This document shows, piece by piece, positions 1 to 6,644 of a stretch of 64,000 nucleotides of DNA (the first letter of the stretch is position 1; every line of letters starts with the position of its first letter). The notes beneath the pieces are model-generated. The model saw only the letters and a list, made by a program, of their open reading frames with translations, did not search any database and had not been told where the DNA came from. Source of the DNA: Kyrpidia tusciae DSM 2912 (GTDB lineage: Bacteria; Bacillota; Bacilli; Kyrpidiales; Kyrpidiaceae); contig NC_014098.1 in the NCBI RefSeq assembly GCF_000092905.1, positions 1,488,001 through 1,552,000 of the forward strand, read 5' to 3'. The translations under genes and the position numbers were made by a program.

Positions 1-980
1 ACCGCTATGATAGCGGCCTCGTTGCACAGGTGCTTGAGCATCGCTCCGGAAAACCCGGGGGTGCGCCGGGCCAGACTGCGAAAATCCACCGCCGGATGGA
101 TGGGTTTATTGCGGGCGTGGAGGCGAAGAATTTTCTCCCGGCCCTCGATGGAGGGCAGGTCAACCCGGATATGTCGGTCGAAGCGCCCGGGTCGCAACAA
201 GGCGGGGTCGAGGATGTCGAGTCGGTTCGTCGCTCCCATGACGATGATGTCCTGGCGTCCGTGGAAACCGTCCAACTGCACCAAGAGTTCGTTGAGGGTC
301 TGATCCCACTCCTGGGAGCTTCCCGTTTCGCCCCGCCTTCGGCCCAGAGCATCGAGTTCGTCGAAAAAGATGATGGCCGGCCGGCCGATTCGACGCACTT
401 GATCGAACAGGTCCCGAATTTTTTTGGCCCCGAGGCCGACGTATTGTTCCACAAACTGAGACCCACTGCAAGCGACGAATTCGACCCCGGCTTCACCGGC
501 CACCGCCCTGGCAAGCAGCGTTTTCCCCGTGCCCGGGGGGCCGTAAAGGATCACACCCTTGGGCATCTCCGCTCCCATTCTTCGGTATTTACCGGGATCT
601 CGCAGGTAATCCACGATATCCCGGAGTTCGTCCACAGTTTCGTCCACCCCTGCGGCGTCGGCAAAGGTTGCCGTAGGTTGACTGCTGGAGAATTCCTTCG
701 AGGGCCGGATGACATCTCTCACCACCGGCGCTGTGGGTCTGCTCAGGGGCCCAGGCGTTGGACGATACCTCAACCATGCCCAGAGAAGCCCGGTCATGCC
801 GACGGATGCGAGAATCCCGGCCAGCCATTCGCCGCTGAAGATGGGTATTCCACCCGCAATCCAAATCGGGAATGGAAATGACTTTTGCCCCCACCAGACC
901 GTTCCGGCCGCGATCAGCATCAGAACGGACATGAAGCCAATCACCCTTCGAGAGTGACGGCGTTTTCGAATATCTCGCAT
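1..980 (-). CDS. FtsH-like membrane AAA+ protein, C-terminus cut by window edge
   Basis: Translating the complement from ATG at 978-980 (preceded by GAGGGGGC) gives 326 residues running off the window start. Two hydrophobic segments lie near residues 13-30 and 52-70 with only a short loop between, so the extracytoplasmic domain of ordinary FtsH is absent. The AAA module has Walker A GPPGTGKT (147-154), a pore-loop sequence YVGLGA (180-185), Walker [11 protein letters not shown] (203-212) and the second region of homology [13 protein letters not shown] (258-270). This is FtsH-family organisation: a membrane-anchored ATPase that pulls proteins into a zinc protease. The usual GADL after the AAA core reads GAML here. 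The protease domain with its HExxH site would lie outside the window, so whether this is an active protease or only an ATPase cannot be judged. Confidence 0.85.
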   Translation of the reverse strand, partial: MRDIRKRRHSRRVIGFMSVLMLIAAGTVWWGQKSFPFPIWIAGGIPIFSGEWLAGILASVGMTGLLWAWLRYRPTPGPLSRPTAPVVRDVIRPSKEFSSSQPTATFADAAGVDETVDELRDIVDYLRDPGKYRRMGAEMPKGVILYGPPGTGKTLLARAVAGEAGVEFVACSGSQFVEQYVGLGAKKIRDLFDQVRRIGRPAIIFFDELDALGRRRGETGSSQEWDQTLNELLVQLDGFHGRQDIIVMGATNRLDILDPALLRPGRFDRHIRVDLPSIEGREKILRLHARNKPIHPAVDFRSLARRTPGFSGAMLKHLCNEAAIIA

Positions 981-1090
981 TTGGTCTGCCCCCTCATCCG
1001 ACGAGAATCAACATCTGCCACAATTCGTCCTACGGACCAGTCTCGCCGAGAAAACGAGTAGTCAAACCGCAGCGGAGGGGCAGGTGTCTC

Positions 1091-1120
1091 TTGGCTGGGA
1101 GGCCGGAGTCACGTTATAAT
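1091..1120 (+). promoter_or_regulatory. Sigma-A-type promoter for the unknown gene at 1208
   Basis: TTGGCT (1091-1096), an 18-base spacer and a perfect TATAAT (1115-1120). Transcription would begin near 1127. This rules out the upstream TTG at 1091 as a start for the following reading frame. Confidence 0.55.
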
Positions 1121-1207
1121 CATGGTGCTGGGAATCCCTTCAGGTTTCCACTTAAGAAAAGGTGCGGTGTTGCCAAGGTGTGGTTTTCATCGTTTTGGAA
1201 AAAGCAG

Positions 1208-1789
1208 ATGCAGCCGGAATCCCGGCTGGAACGACAGCGGAAACTGGTGGCTAAAAAAAGATACGTGGTGGATATTAACGTTATGTGCAATTGTCCCCCG
1301 TTGTTCTACACCGAGGGCGTTACCCTGGTGATGCCGATCAGCGTCTATAAAGGGGCTTTTCGTTACTGGGACTCGCTGCTGAACCACCCAGATCCCGGGG
1401 AGTTCGAACGAAGTGACATGACGGCACTGTGCCAGTTGATGCCGCAATTGTCCACCGATTTTATTCGATGGCAGGCCCAAACGGTGGAGCGGGTGGGGGG
1501 CGACTACTATCGGGGCAAGCCGCTGCTTCTTAACGGCAAGGTCAAGTTGCAGTTGGTGTGGGCGTATTTTTCTGATCTCCTCCCGACGGAGGCTTTGTCG
1601 GAAGTGATCGACGAGGACTACCTGTTGGACTGCCTCATCGCTGCGGCAGAGGAGAATGCCCCGTATCTGGTCACCGATGAAACGGAGTACATTGTAGAGG
1701 ACTTGCGGCGGGAGTTTCGCCTCCACGTTCCTTGTCTTGATGTGGACGAAGTGATGAAGGGTTTGCGGCACAATCGCTCAAACGGGTGA
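1208..1789 (+). CDS. Hypothetical protein, about 193 residues
   Basis: I do not recognise this protein. From ATG 1208 it is a soluble, acidic protein with no signal peptide or membrane segment. Its N-terminal part has a charged helix, then VVDINVMCNCPP near residue 20, and the C-terminal half is rich in Asp/Glu helices (EVIDEDYLLDCLIAAAEEN). The start is uncertain: the frame is open back to a TTG at 1091, but that overlaps the promoter, so ATG 1208 (weak upstream GGA) or GTG 1178 are the realistic choices. It lies alone between two minus-strand units and is followed by an inverted repeat. A PIN-like reading of VVDINV was considered but the other PIN acidic residues are not evident. Confidence 0.6.
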   Translation: MQPESRLERQRKLVAKKRYVVDINVMCNCPPLFYTEGVTLVMPISVYKGAFRYWDSLLNHPDPGEFERSDMTALCQLMPQLSTDFIRWQAQTVERVGGDYYRGKPLLLNGKVKLQLVWAYFSDLLPTEALSEVIDEDYLLDCLIAAAEENAPYLVTDETEYIVEDLRREFRLHVPCLDVDEVMKGLRHNRSNG

Positions 1790-1794
1790 CAGCA

Positions 1795-1816
1795 GCCCCC
1801 GCTGCGTCGCGGGGGC
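1795..1816. terminator. GC-rich inverted repeat between convergent genes
   Basis: GCCCCCGC (1795-1802) and GCGGGGGC (1809-1816) form a perfect 8-bp stem with a 6-base loop between the stop codons of two convergent genes. There is no U-tract on either side, so its role as a bidirectional terminator is inferred from position. Confidence 0.4.
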
Positions 1817-1824
1817 AGCCGGAA

Positions 1825-2031
1825 TTACCGGGTTTTGCCGTTGCCGCGTTTTTTGACCGATGTGATTCGGGGCGCTCCGGGCCGCTTGAAAACTGCAGTG
1901 CAGTGAAACTGTCCCGGTATCGGCACGATCGACACCAGTTCCCATCCCTGTTGTCCCATGTTGTTCAGTTGGTTGCGAATCCCCTCGACATGATTGACCA
2001 AGCTTGCGTATTCCCACTGGGTTCGCGCCAC
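1825..2031 (-). CDS. DUF4177 family small protein
   Basis: A 68-residue protein starting at GTG 2029-2031 behind GGGGGTGA. It shows the pattern of the DUF4177 family: an early W-E-Y, then L-N-x-x-G-x-x-G-W-E-L-V (LNNMGQQGWELVS, about 22-34), a beta strand and a late F-K-R (FKRPG, about 48-52). The family is a small alpha/beta fold of unknown function, common in Firmicutes. The last 16 residues are basic and probably disordered. It lies 58 bases downstream of murI on the same strand and may be cotranscribed with it. Confidence 0.7.
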   Translation of the reverse strand: MARTQWEYASLVNHVEGIRNQLNNMGQQGWELVSIVPIPGQFHCTAVFKRPGAPRITSVKKRGNGKTR

Positions 2032-2089
2032 AGTTGGTTCACCCCCGAGTGTCCGCGCGTGTTACACTCATAGCATATGAAGGCGTTCT

Positions 2090-2947
2090 TCAAGGGTGCA
2101 TGCCTGGTGTCGCAGGACCGTGAGTGACCGCTTTGGTTCCCGATGTGGCCATATTCCGCCGCAGCCCGATGTGGCCATATTCCGCCGAGGTTTCAGTCTG
2201 GATCTGGGAAGAGACGGATTTCCAAAATGCGTCAAGAACCGTGGCATCCCCACTGGCCAGCAGCGTGACCGATCCTGCTGAGGACGACGCGGGAAAAGCG
2301 TCTCGTTTTTCAGCGACATGCCGTGCGAGATGAGTCGCGGGATCGATGAGGAGGGTGTGGGGTACCCGGCTCTGGATCTGATCGGCGATCAGCGGATAAT
2401 GGGTGCACCCGAGCACCAAAACATCAGCGCCCCAAGTGGCCAGCGGTTTTAGATAGCTGTCTAAAAAGGGCCCATAAACCGCAGGATCTTTCACGCCTCG
2501 TTCGATCAGCGGGACCAAGGCGGGAGCGGCCACGCTCCTCACCGCTGCGTCGGGTCGTGCGGAGTGAAGTCGGGCTTCAAAAACCCCGGCTTCTACGGTG
2601 CGCCGGGTGGCGAGAAGGGCGATTTTTCTCCCGGGGAGGTGTCGGACCGCCGGGCCGACCGCATCCAGCAGGGTCAGCACAGGCAAATCCGGATAATGAT
2701 TCACGAGGGCGTCCACGGCCACGGATGCGCTGGTGTTGCAGGCCACGACCAAGAGGTCAATGTTCCGGGCCACCAGTTGTTTCACAGCGGCCAAGGAAAG
2801 GGCGCGCACCTCTTCTGCGGTTCGATCGCCATAGGGGGCATGAAGGGTATCGCCAAAGTAGACATAATCATGTTCGGGCATGTGACGTACGAACGCTGCC
2901 AAGACGGTCAGTCCGCCCACCCCGGAGTCGTACATACCGATCCTCAA
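2090..2947 (-). CDS. murI: Glutamate racemase MurI
   Basis: Cofactor-independent racemase that makes D-glutamate for peptidoglycan precursors in the cytoplasm. Both catalytic cysteines are present in their family motifs: VVACNTSAS (Cys70) and LGCTHYPLI (Cys181). The N-terminal MYDSGVGGLTVL is the usual family opening. The frame is open further upstream, but AAGGAGG lies 8 bases before a TTG at 2945-2947, giving MRIGMYDSGVGG and 285 residues; this is the best-supported start. The last 30 or so residues differ from the family because a 26-base tandem duplication (2139-2187) shifts the frame near the 3' end. mqnE lies 119 bases upstream on the same strand, so the two may share a transcript. Confidence 0.93.
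   Translation of the reverse strand: MRIGMYDSGVGGLTVLAAFVRHMPEHDYVYFGDTLHAPYGDRTAEEVRALSLAAVKQLVARNIDLLVVACNTSASVAVDALVNHYPDLPVLTLLDAVGPAVRHLPGRKIALLATRRTVEAGVFEARLHSARPDAAVRSVAAPALVPLIERGVKDPAVYGPFLDSYLKPLATWGADVLVLGCTHYPLIADQIQSRVPHTLLIDPATHLARHVAEKRDAFPASSSAGSVTLLASGDATVLDAFWKSVSSQIQTETSAEYGHIGLRRNMATSGTKAVTHGPATPGMHP
2139..2187. repeat. Two-copy tandem repeat, 26-base period, inside murI 3' end
   Basis: A 23-base unit containing CGATGTGGCCATATTCCGCC occurs at 2139-2161 and again at 2165-2187. The 26-base period is not a multiple of three, so the two copies are read in different frames on the murI strand (first as AEYGHIG, then as RRNMATSG). Confidence 0.9.
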
Positions 2948-3066
2948 CGCCCAGGCCTCCTTCATTCGTGCCGGTGCATCACCGGGATCCAGTCGGCGTC
3001 CGAACTTGCGCATCCCCCCGGGAGCCTCGGAGAACGGCGCAACTCGGTGCCCGATTGGCCGGGACG

Positions 3067-4143
3067 TCAGTATACGCGAACAGGACGATAAAAGGTATCC
3101 CGCTCCACGGGAATCCGCCCGGCCCCTTTAATCAGCCAAACCAATTCATCCCGAGTCAAAGATTGACTGGTGAGTGCCCCGCCGGCGTGACTGATTCGCT
3201 CTTCCACCAGGGTTCCGTGTATATCTGAGGAACCGAAGTACACGGCCAACTGGGTCAGGCGCGGACCGATATTGATCCAGTATGCCTTAATATGGGGGAC
3301 GTTGTCCAGCATCAACCGGCTCACCGCAATGGTGCGCAAATCGTCATCCGCCGATGTCCGCTGTTTCAGAGAAGCGGTTTTGCGGCTCGGCTGCACAGCT
3401 AAGGGAATAAAAGATAAAAACCCTCCGGTTTTATCCTGGAGTTCACGAATATAGATCATATGCTGTAATCGTTCTTCCAGTGTTTCGATCAACCCATACA
3501 GCATCGTGGCGTGGGTCCGGATGCCCAGTTGATGGGCAATTCGATGAACGTCGAGCCACTGCTCTACCGATGCCTTGTCAGGGGCCAATCTCTCCCGGTA
3601 GCGTTCGCTGAGAATCTCTGCTCCGCCTCCGGGCATACTCTCCAACCCGGCATCTTTTAAAGCTTGCAAGACCTCTTCAACCGATAGACCGGACAAACGA
3701 TGGAAAAACTCGACCTCAGCGGCCGTGTAGGCTTTGATCGTCACATCGGGGTAGGCCGTCTTCAATGCCCGCACAACATCTGTGTAGTATTGAAATGGCA
3801 CTGTAGGATTATGGCCTCCGACGATGTGGAACTCCCTAATCCCCGGCGTCCACCTTTCCTTGACGTACTCAAGGACCTCATCCGGGGACATGGTGTAAGC
3901 TCCCTCTTGATCCGGGTCCCGGCGGTAATAGCAGAAACCGCAATGCGCTTCGCAGACGTTGGTGGGATTAATATACATGTTTTGTATGAAATAAACATTA
4001 CGTTCATTCAGCCGCCGATTGTATTCATCAGCCAGCCGCCCGACTTCCAGCAGATCGTCGTGGCGATACAGGCGCAATCCATCTTCCAAGCTCAGTCGCT
4101 GGCCGTGGCGAACTTTTTCAGCGATGTCCGCAATTCCATTCAT
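3067..4143 (-). CDS. mqnE: Aminodeoxyfutalosine synthase MqnE (radical SAM)
   Basis: Radical SAM enzyme of the futalosine route to menaquinone; it joins the enolpyruvyl benzoate intermediate to the adenosyl radical to give aminodeoxyfutalosine. The cluster motif CEAHCGFC (Cys64, Cys68, Cys71) is followed by family features GIREFHIVGGHNP, IKAYTAAEVEFF, SMPGGGAEILS and THATMLYG. Start ATG 4141-4143 is chosen because AGAGGAGG lies just upstream; it gives MNGIADIAEKV and 358 residues, normal for MqnE. The related cyclase MqnC was considered, but the EVEFFHRLSGLS and GGGAEI stretches favour MqnE. A consensus promoter lies about 65 bases upstream. No other futalosine-pathway gene is in the window. 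Confidence 0.92.
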   Translation of the reverse strand: MNGIADIAEKVRHGQRLSLEDGLRLYRHDDLLEVGRLADEYNRRLNERNVYFIQNMYINPTNVCEAHCGFCYYRRDPDQEGAYTMSPDEVLEYVKERWTPGIREFHIVGGHNPTVPFQYYTDVVRALKTAYPDVTIKAYTAAEVEFFHRLSGLSVEEVLQALKDAGLESMPGGGAEILSERYRERLAPDKASVEQWLDVHRIAHQLGIRTHATMLYGLIETLEERLQHMIYIRELQDKTGGFLSFIPLAVQPSRKTASLKQRTSADDDLRTIAVSRLMLDNVPHIKAYWINIGPRLTQLAVYFGSSDIHGTLVEERISHAGGALTSQSLTRDELVWLIKGAGRIPVERDTFYRPVRVY

Positions 4144-4207
4144 GCGGGCCCCGTCCTCCTCTCTATCAAATGCCATAAAAAAGTGTTCCGGCGAAGATGT
4201 CGCCTTA

Positions 4208-4236
4208 AGTATAGGAGGGCGCCGGACGACTGTCAA
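4208..4236 (-). promoter_or_regulatory. Near-consensus sigma-A promoter of mqnE
   Basis: On the complement: TTGACA (4231-4236), a 17-base spacer and TATACT (4208-4213). One mismatch to the consensus in total. Predicted transcript start near 4201, giving a leader of about 58 bases before the mqnE start. Confidence 0.85.
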
Positions 4237-4299
4237 CGAAAGAGGCCGAGGATGGGGAACATCAGTTTGCGCGGCCTGGTCTGGCGTGAGCTGTGATAC

Positions 4300-4326
4300 A
4301 CAAGAAAAGCGCCTGGTTCGGCGCTA
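4300..4326 (-). terminator. Rho-independent terminator downstream of the 4358 gene
   Basis: On the complement, AGCGCC and GGCGCT (4308-4325) form a 6-bp stem around a 6-base loop, followed by TTTTCTTGT. It lies 30 bases after the stop codon at 4358 and separates that gene from the mqnE promoter. Confidence 0.75.
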
Positions 4327-4357
4327 TGAATCTTGTGGGGTGAACACCGGGGCGCTT

Positions 4358-4771
4358 TTAGTCTGGGGCGCGCATGATCGGGGCATCGGTGATCGCCTTG
4401 AGCCGCGTCTTAAGTTCTTCTTCCCAAGTGTTGTCGCCCGTGGCTCTTGCTAAATTAATTAAATCCAGCAGCGCATCGACTTGGTCCGGAATATACCGCC
4501 GATCCAACAAGACGCGTTCATCCGGGGGGTACATGTCGAGCACCTCTTTGACCCGGTCTTCTCCTACCAATTCGCGAAAATTCGCCTCGCGCAAGCCATC
4601 CGTGGCACAGTTGTGGGCGATCATGGCGAAATCCGACGACACAGCGGGAGCAATGTGCCACCTGTTGCAGGTCGGACACGTGAGAACCGGGACATCGTGG
4701 ATGAATACGGGACCTTCGGCATATACATTCTGCAATGACGCGACCATGGTCATACCGCAGCAGAAATCCAT
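4358..4771 (-). CDS. Hypothetical protein with N-terminal cysteine pairs
   Basis: A 137-residue protein starting at ATG 4769-4771 behind GGGAGGGAGATCC; an upstream ATG at 4789 has no ribosome-binding site. The first 40 residues contain Cys4-Cys5 and a CPTC knuckle (Cys32, Cys35), which together could bind zinc, recalling YgiT-type zinc fingers. The rest is a mostly helical acidic region (REANFRELVGEDRVKEVLDMYPPDERVLLDRRYIPD) with no family I can name. It appears to be a single-gene unit with its own extended -10 promoter and terminator. Confidence 0.75.
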   Translation of the reverse strand: MDFCCGMTMVASLQNVYAEGPVFIHDVPVLTCPTCNRWHIAPAVSSDFAMIAHNCATDGLREANFRELVGEDRVKEVLDMYPPDERVLLDRRYIPDQVDALLDLINLARATGDNTWEEELKTRLKAITDAPIMRAPD

Positions 4772-4822
4772 TGGATCTCCCTCCCGCATGTGGCGGATTC
4801 GTAAAGTCTATATGTAGCTTTC

Positions 4823-4851
4823 ATTATAGCAAAAGATCTCGGAAAAGGGAA
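4823..4851 (-). promoter_or_regulatory. Extended -10 promoter for the 4358 gene
   Basis: On the complement TGCTATAAT (4823-4831) is an extended -10 element. The -35 region at 4846-4851 reads TTCCCT, a poor match, as is common with extended -10 promoters. Confidence 0.55.
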
Positions 4852-4883
4852 TGGACTGAAATCAAAAAGGTCCAATGTAAACA

Positions 4884-4912
4884 TTGACATCCCGTGGCCA
4901 CCGTGATAAGAT
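4884..4912 (+). promoter_or_regulatory. Sigma-A promoter of the T-box/ilvA transcript
   Basis: TTGACA (4884-4889), a 17-base spacer and TAAGAT (4907-4912). Predicted start near 4919, immediately before the T-box stem I. Confidence 0.8.
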
Positions 4913-4918
4913 GGCATA

Positions 4919-5213
4919 AATTAGGTTGGCGGAAAAACCGATGACCGGGTCGAGTACCCAGTTGAGGTGGCCAGAGAGTCTCCGGTTGCTGAGAAGGAGA
5001 TCCACTCGAGACTGAGGGAAAATCCCCCGGGAGGTGCGCGCCGAACGCTGAGGTGTTCCCGGCTAGTAGGTGTCGCCGCGTCCCCGCGTTAAGGGGCCGG
5101 GCGTCGAAGTCGGGCGCTTTGGATGGGACAAGTGGGCGGCCTCCTGTCCGGGAGGCGGCCAAACAGGGTGGTACCGCGGGTAACAACTCGCCCCTGAGGG
5201 GGCGGGTTTTTTT
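4919..5213 (+). promoter_or_regulatory. T-box riboswitch leader, probably isoleucine-specific
   Basis: The antiterminator T-box sequence AGGGTGGTACCGCG is at 5165-5178 and is followed by a terminator (CGCCCC/GGGGCG stem within 5187-5206 and seven T). Stem I features are present: AGTA at 4953-4956, CCAGAGAGTC at 4971-4980 and GGTTGCTGAGA near 4984. CGAGT (4951-4955) can pair with ACTCG (5004-5008); one base before that pairing segment is ATC (5000-5002), the position of the specifier in the glyQS geometry. ATC (Ile) fits the downstream ilvA. Uncharged tRNA would stabilise antitermination and raise ilvA expression. This 484-base stretch between 4772 and 5255 holds no protein gene. Confidence 0.92.
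5187..5213 (+). terminator. T-box-controlled intrinsic terminator
   Basis: CGCCCC and GGGGCG around a short loop, then GGTTTTTTT. The 5' arm is shared with the antiterminator conformation of the T-box, so read-through depends on tRNA charging. Confidence 0.85.
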
Positions 5214-5255
5214 GTGGTTTTAAAACGCATTGGGGGTGTTCCAGTTGGGGATTGC

Positions 5256-6239
5256 GTGACCCTTACGGACGTTCAAGAAGCGGCAGTGCGGTTGGCACCG
5301 GTCATCCATCGATTTCCTCTGCAACAATCCCAGACTTTCAGCCGCATGTCGAATAACCAGGTGTTTTTAAAGCTGGAAAACCTCCAAAAAACGGGAGCAT
5401 TCAAGATTCGCGGCGCCTATAATAAAGTGGCGAAATTGTCGCCGGAAGCCAGGGGGCGGGGCATTTTTAGCGCGTCGGCCGGAAATCATGCCCAAGGGGT
5501 GGCTCTGGCCGCATCCCGGTTTGGTGCACCCTGTACCATTGTGATGCCCGAAGGGGCACCGGAAGCAAAAATCACGGCCACTCAGGGATACGGATCCCGG
5601 GTGGAGTTGGCGGGAGCCACCTACGACGACGCTCACCTTCATGCCGAGCGGCTCTGTCGCGAGCAGGGGGGTACCTTTGTACACGCCTTCGATGATCTGG
5701 ATGTGATCGCGGGCCAGGGTACCATTGCCCTGGAGATTGTGGAAGACTTGCCCGACGTCGACGCCGTGGTGGTGCCCGTGGGCGGGGGAGGCTTGATTGC
5801 GGGGATTGCCGCGGCGCTCAAAGCCCTTCGGCCAAAGACCACGGTGTACGGGGTGCAGGCGTCGGGGGCGGCCTCCATGGCCTTGTCTTTGCGGGAAGGG
5901 CGTCGGGTCACATTGCCCGCGGTTGCCACCGTGGCCGATGGCATCGCAGTCAAATCCCCGGGGGAACTCACCTTTGATCACGTGAAACGTTTTGTCGATG
6001 ACGTGGTTACCGTTTCGGATGATGCTATCCTTCGGGCAATGTACGCTTTTTTGGAAAGGACGAAAATGCTCGTAGAAGGTGCCGGCGCTGTTGGGCTGGC
6101 GGCTTTGTTTGAAAAGGTCCTCCCGTTGCGGCAAAAAAAGGTGGTGCTCGTGGTGAGCGGGGGGAACGTGGATATTGCAAAACTCGCCTCGTTGCATCCA
6201 ATGGATCGCCCGTCACCGGTGGGAGTGGCAAAAATCTGA
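5256..6239 (+). CDS. ilvA: Threonine dehydratase IlvA, short form without ACT domain
   Basis: PLP enzyme (fold type II) converting threonine to 2-oxobutanoate and ammonia, the first step of isoleucine synthesis. From GTG 5256 it has 327 residues; the PLP lysine is in TGAFKIRGA (Lys50), the phosphate loop is PVGGGGL (about 174-180), and SAGNHAQG (73-80) is typical. The frame is open to GTG 5214, but that lies at the end of the terminator U-tract, whereas GTG 5256 gives the usual MTLTDVQEA opening. The C-terminal ACT regulatory region of biosynthetic IlvA (400-500 residues) is missing, a layout shared with catabolic TdcB. The isoleucine-type T-box argues for a biosynthetic role, so feedback control may be transcriptional only. 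Confidence 0.93.
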   Translation: MTLTDVQEAAVRLAPVIHRFPLQQSQTFSRMSNNQVFLKLENLQKTGAFKIRGAYNKVAKLSPEARGRGIFSASAGNHAQGVALAASRFGAPCTIVMPEGAPEAKITATQGYGSRVELAGATYDDAHLHAERLCREQGGTFVHAFDDLDVIAGQGTIALEIVEDLPDVDAVVVPVGGGGLIAGIAAALKALRPKTTVYGVQASGAASMALSLREGRRVTLPAVATVADGIAVKSPGELTFDHVKRFVDDVVTVSDDAILRAMYAFLERTKMLVEGAGAVGLAALFEKVLPLRQKKVVLVVSGGNVDIAKLASLHPMDRPSPVGVAKI

Positions 6240-6302
6240 GGTCCAGGTGGGCCGGATCCCGGGTGCGGAATTGGGCGGCGATTGCGACAATGCCGAAAGA
6301 CA

Positions 6303-6331
6303 TTGTCATCTCGATGGGAATGGTCTATGTT
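6303..6331 (+). promoter_or_regulatory. Possible promoter for the 6419 gene and sucCD
   Basis: TTGTCA (6303-6308), a 17-base spacer and TATGTT (6326-6331), in the 179-base gap between ilvA and the next gene. Matches are good at -35 and moderate at -10. Confidence 0.45.
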
Positions 6332-6418
6332 GTGAAAGGGAGTACGTCTCCGGTTGGAATAGTTCGGTCGGCGCATACTAAGTGCCGGAAGTGAACCTTT
6401 GGCGTGGAGGCGATCGCC

Positions 6419-6577
6419 GTGAGTGAATACACGGTCCGGTGTTTGTTGTGTGGGCAAGCTTCGGTCGTGTCCGAAAAGCAGGCGGACCAACTTCAGATCG
6501 CCAAGCAGGGGGGCGCGTATATCTGCGATCTGTGCCAAAGACGCATTCGGCATGAATGTGAGCAGCAAACGCGTTAG
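6419..6577 (+). CDS. Small zinc-ribbon protein, DUF2197 (YlaI-like)
   Basis: A 52-residue protein from GTG 6419, with TGGAGG 8 bases upstream. It opens MSEYTVRCLLCGQ and has a second knuckle YICDLCQRRI, giving two CxxC pairs about 25 residues apart that should bind one zinc ion. This matches the DUF2197 family (B. subtilis YlaI), small zinc proteins of unknown role. It sits 67 bases ahead of sucC in the same direction and may be its cotranscript. It is short enough to be missed by gene callers with a 60-residue cutoff. Confidence 0.75.
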   Translation: MSEYTVRCLLCGQASVVSEKQADQLQIAKQGGAYICDLCQRRIRHECEQQTR

Positions 6578-6644
6578 AGCTGCCCGCGCCGGCCGGAACG
6601 GCGGGCCGCTCTCCCGGGCATTTTGTCGTAAAGGGGGACCATGA

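Noticed and set aside
1091-1207. TTG start at 1091 for the unknown protein
   Set aside because: The codon overlaps the -35 element of a TTGGCT-18-TATAAT promoter, so it would lie upstream of the transcript.
6175-6381. 68-residue plus-strand frame across the ilvA end
   Set aside because: Starts inside ilvA, has no ribosome-binding site and a Cys/Trp/His-rich, non-family translation; it also covers the promoter candidate.
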